Part shown: positions 14,081-14,132 of the stretch, piece by piece | Layout of the letters: every line of letters starts with the position of its first letter | Numbering within the stretch: the first letter of the stretch is position 1 | NCBI GenBank assembly: GCA_021161645.1 | Contig: JAGHAC010000013.1 | Location: 1 to 14,132, forward strand | Origin: a bacterium | GTDB lineage: Bacteria > Patescibacteriota > Minisyncoccia > Minisyncoccales > PEYH01 | Length of the DNA: 14,132 bases | Direction of reading: 5' to 3' | Made by a program: the position numbers and the translations under genes | The notes under the pieces: generated by a model | Seen by the model: only the letters and a program-made list of their open reading frames with translations | What the model was told of the DNA's origin: nothing | Database searches by the model: none

Positions 14081-14101
14081 GTTCAAGAGTTGCGCTTGAC
14101 A
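14075..14101. repeat. Perfect 7-bp inverted repeat over the -35 of the minus-strand promoter
   Basis: TGTCAAG (14075-14081) and CTTGACA (14095-14101) are exact reverse complements with a 13-base spacer. The left arm includes the -35 hexamer of the minus-strand gene; the right arm reads TTGACA on the plus strand, but no good -10 follows at 16-18 bases. It may be a dimeric regulator site, or paired -35-like sequences by chance. Confidence 0.4.
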
Positions 14102-14132
14102 TTATTTTATTTTTAGTAAATTAAAAACAGCC

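Noticed and set aside
1..14132. CRISPR array, tRNA or rRNA genes, insertion sequences
   Set aside because: No spaced direct repeats, no cloverleaf-like segments in the gaps, no transposase motifs and no rRNA sequence were seen on either strand.

Overview
The window looks like part of a small, AT-rich genome of a Candidate Phyla Radiation (Patescibacteria) bacterium, possibly a Parcubacteria-like lineage. The grounds are the low GC of the main strand, short tightly packed genes with many start/stop overlaps, almost no Shine-Dalgarno sequences, an archaeal-style AMP/RuBisCO salvage module, and bacterial housekeeping genes (YbaB, PrmC, YggU/DUF167, TrmI-like). The lineage is inferred from family content only. 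Translation follows the standard bacterial code: about 4,200 codons of intact genes contain no in-frame TGA, and stops are mostly TAA and TAG.

Layout. 24-2033: a membrane-anchored secreted beta-propeller protein. 2111-2779: a glycerophosphodiester phosphodiesterase. 2790-3309: a TraX-family membrane protein gene broken by a frameshift, with a missing central segment. 3310-3444: a short intergenic region carrying a promoter. 3445-7092: three overlapping genes forming a complete AMP pathway, namely ribose-1,5-bisphosphate isomerase, form III-like RuBisCO and AMP phosphorylase. 7103-8973: a YbaB-like protein, an ATP-cone/nuclease-fold fusion and an inositol-monophosphatase-family phosphatase. 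9027-11969: a small two-helix membrane protein, then a two-subunit 2-oxoacid:ferredoxin oxidoreductase. 11966-13294: a PrmC-like methyltransferase with no normal start codon, a YggU protein, and a degraded TrmI tRNA methyltransferase. A bidirectional terminator follows at about 13305-13331. The minus-strand gene at 13336-14013 encodes a secreted, cysteine-rich protein and has its own consensus promoter and a strong Shine-Dalgarno.

How the genes fit together. AMP phosphorylase releases ribose-1,5-bisphosphate from AMP, the isomerase makes ribulose-1,5-bisphosphate, and RuBisCO adds CO2 to give two 3-phosphoglycerates. Lower glycolysis could carry these to pyruvate, a possible substrate of the downstream oxidoreductase, although its substrate is not proven from sequence. 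This suggests a scavenging, fermentative life using nucleotides rather than autotrophy.

The main points for a second look are three damaged or incomplete genes (TraX, PrmC 5' end, TrmI) in one 14-kb window, a perfect 10-bp inverted repeat at the TraX break, nearly leaderless promoters on the main strand, and the unlike composition and expression signals of the minus-strand gene. No gene-free stretch exceeds 300 bases.
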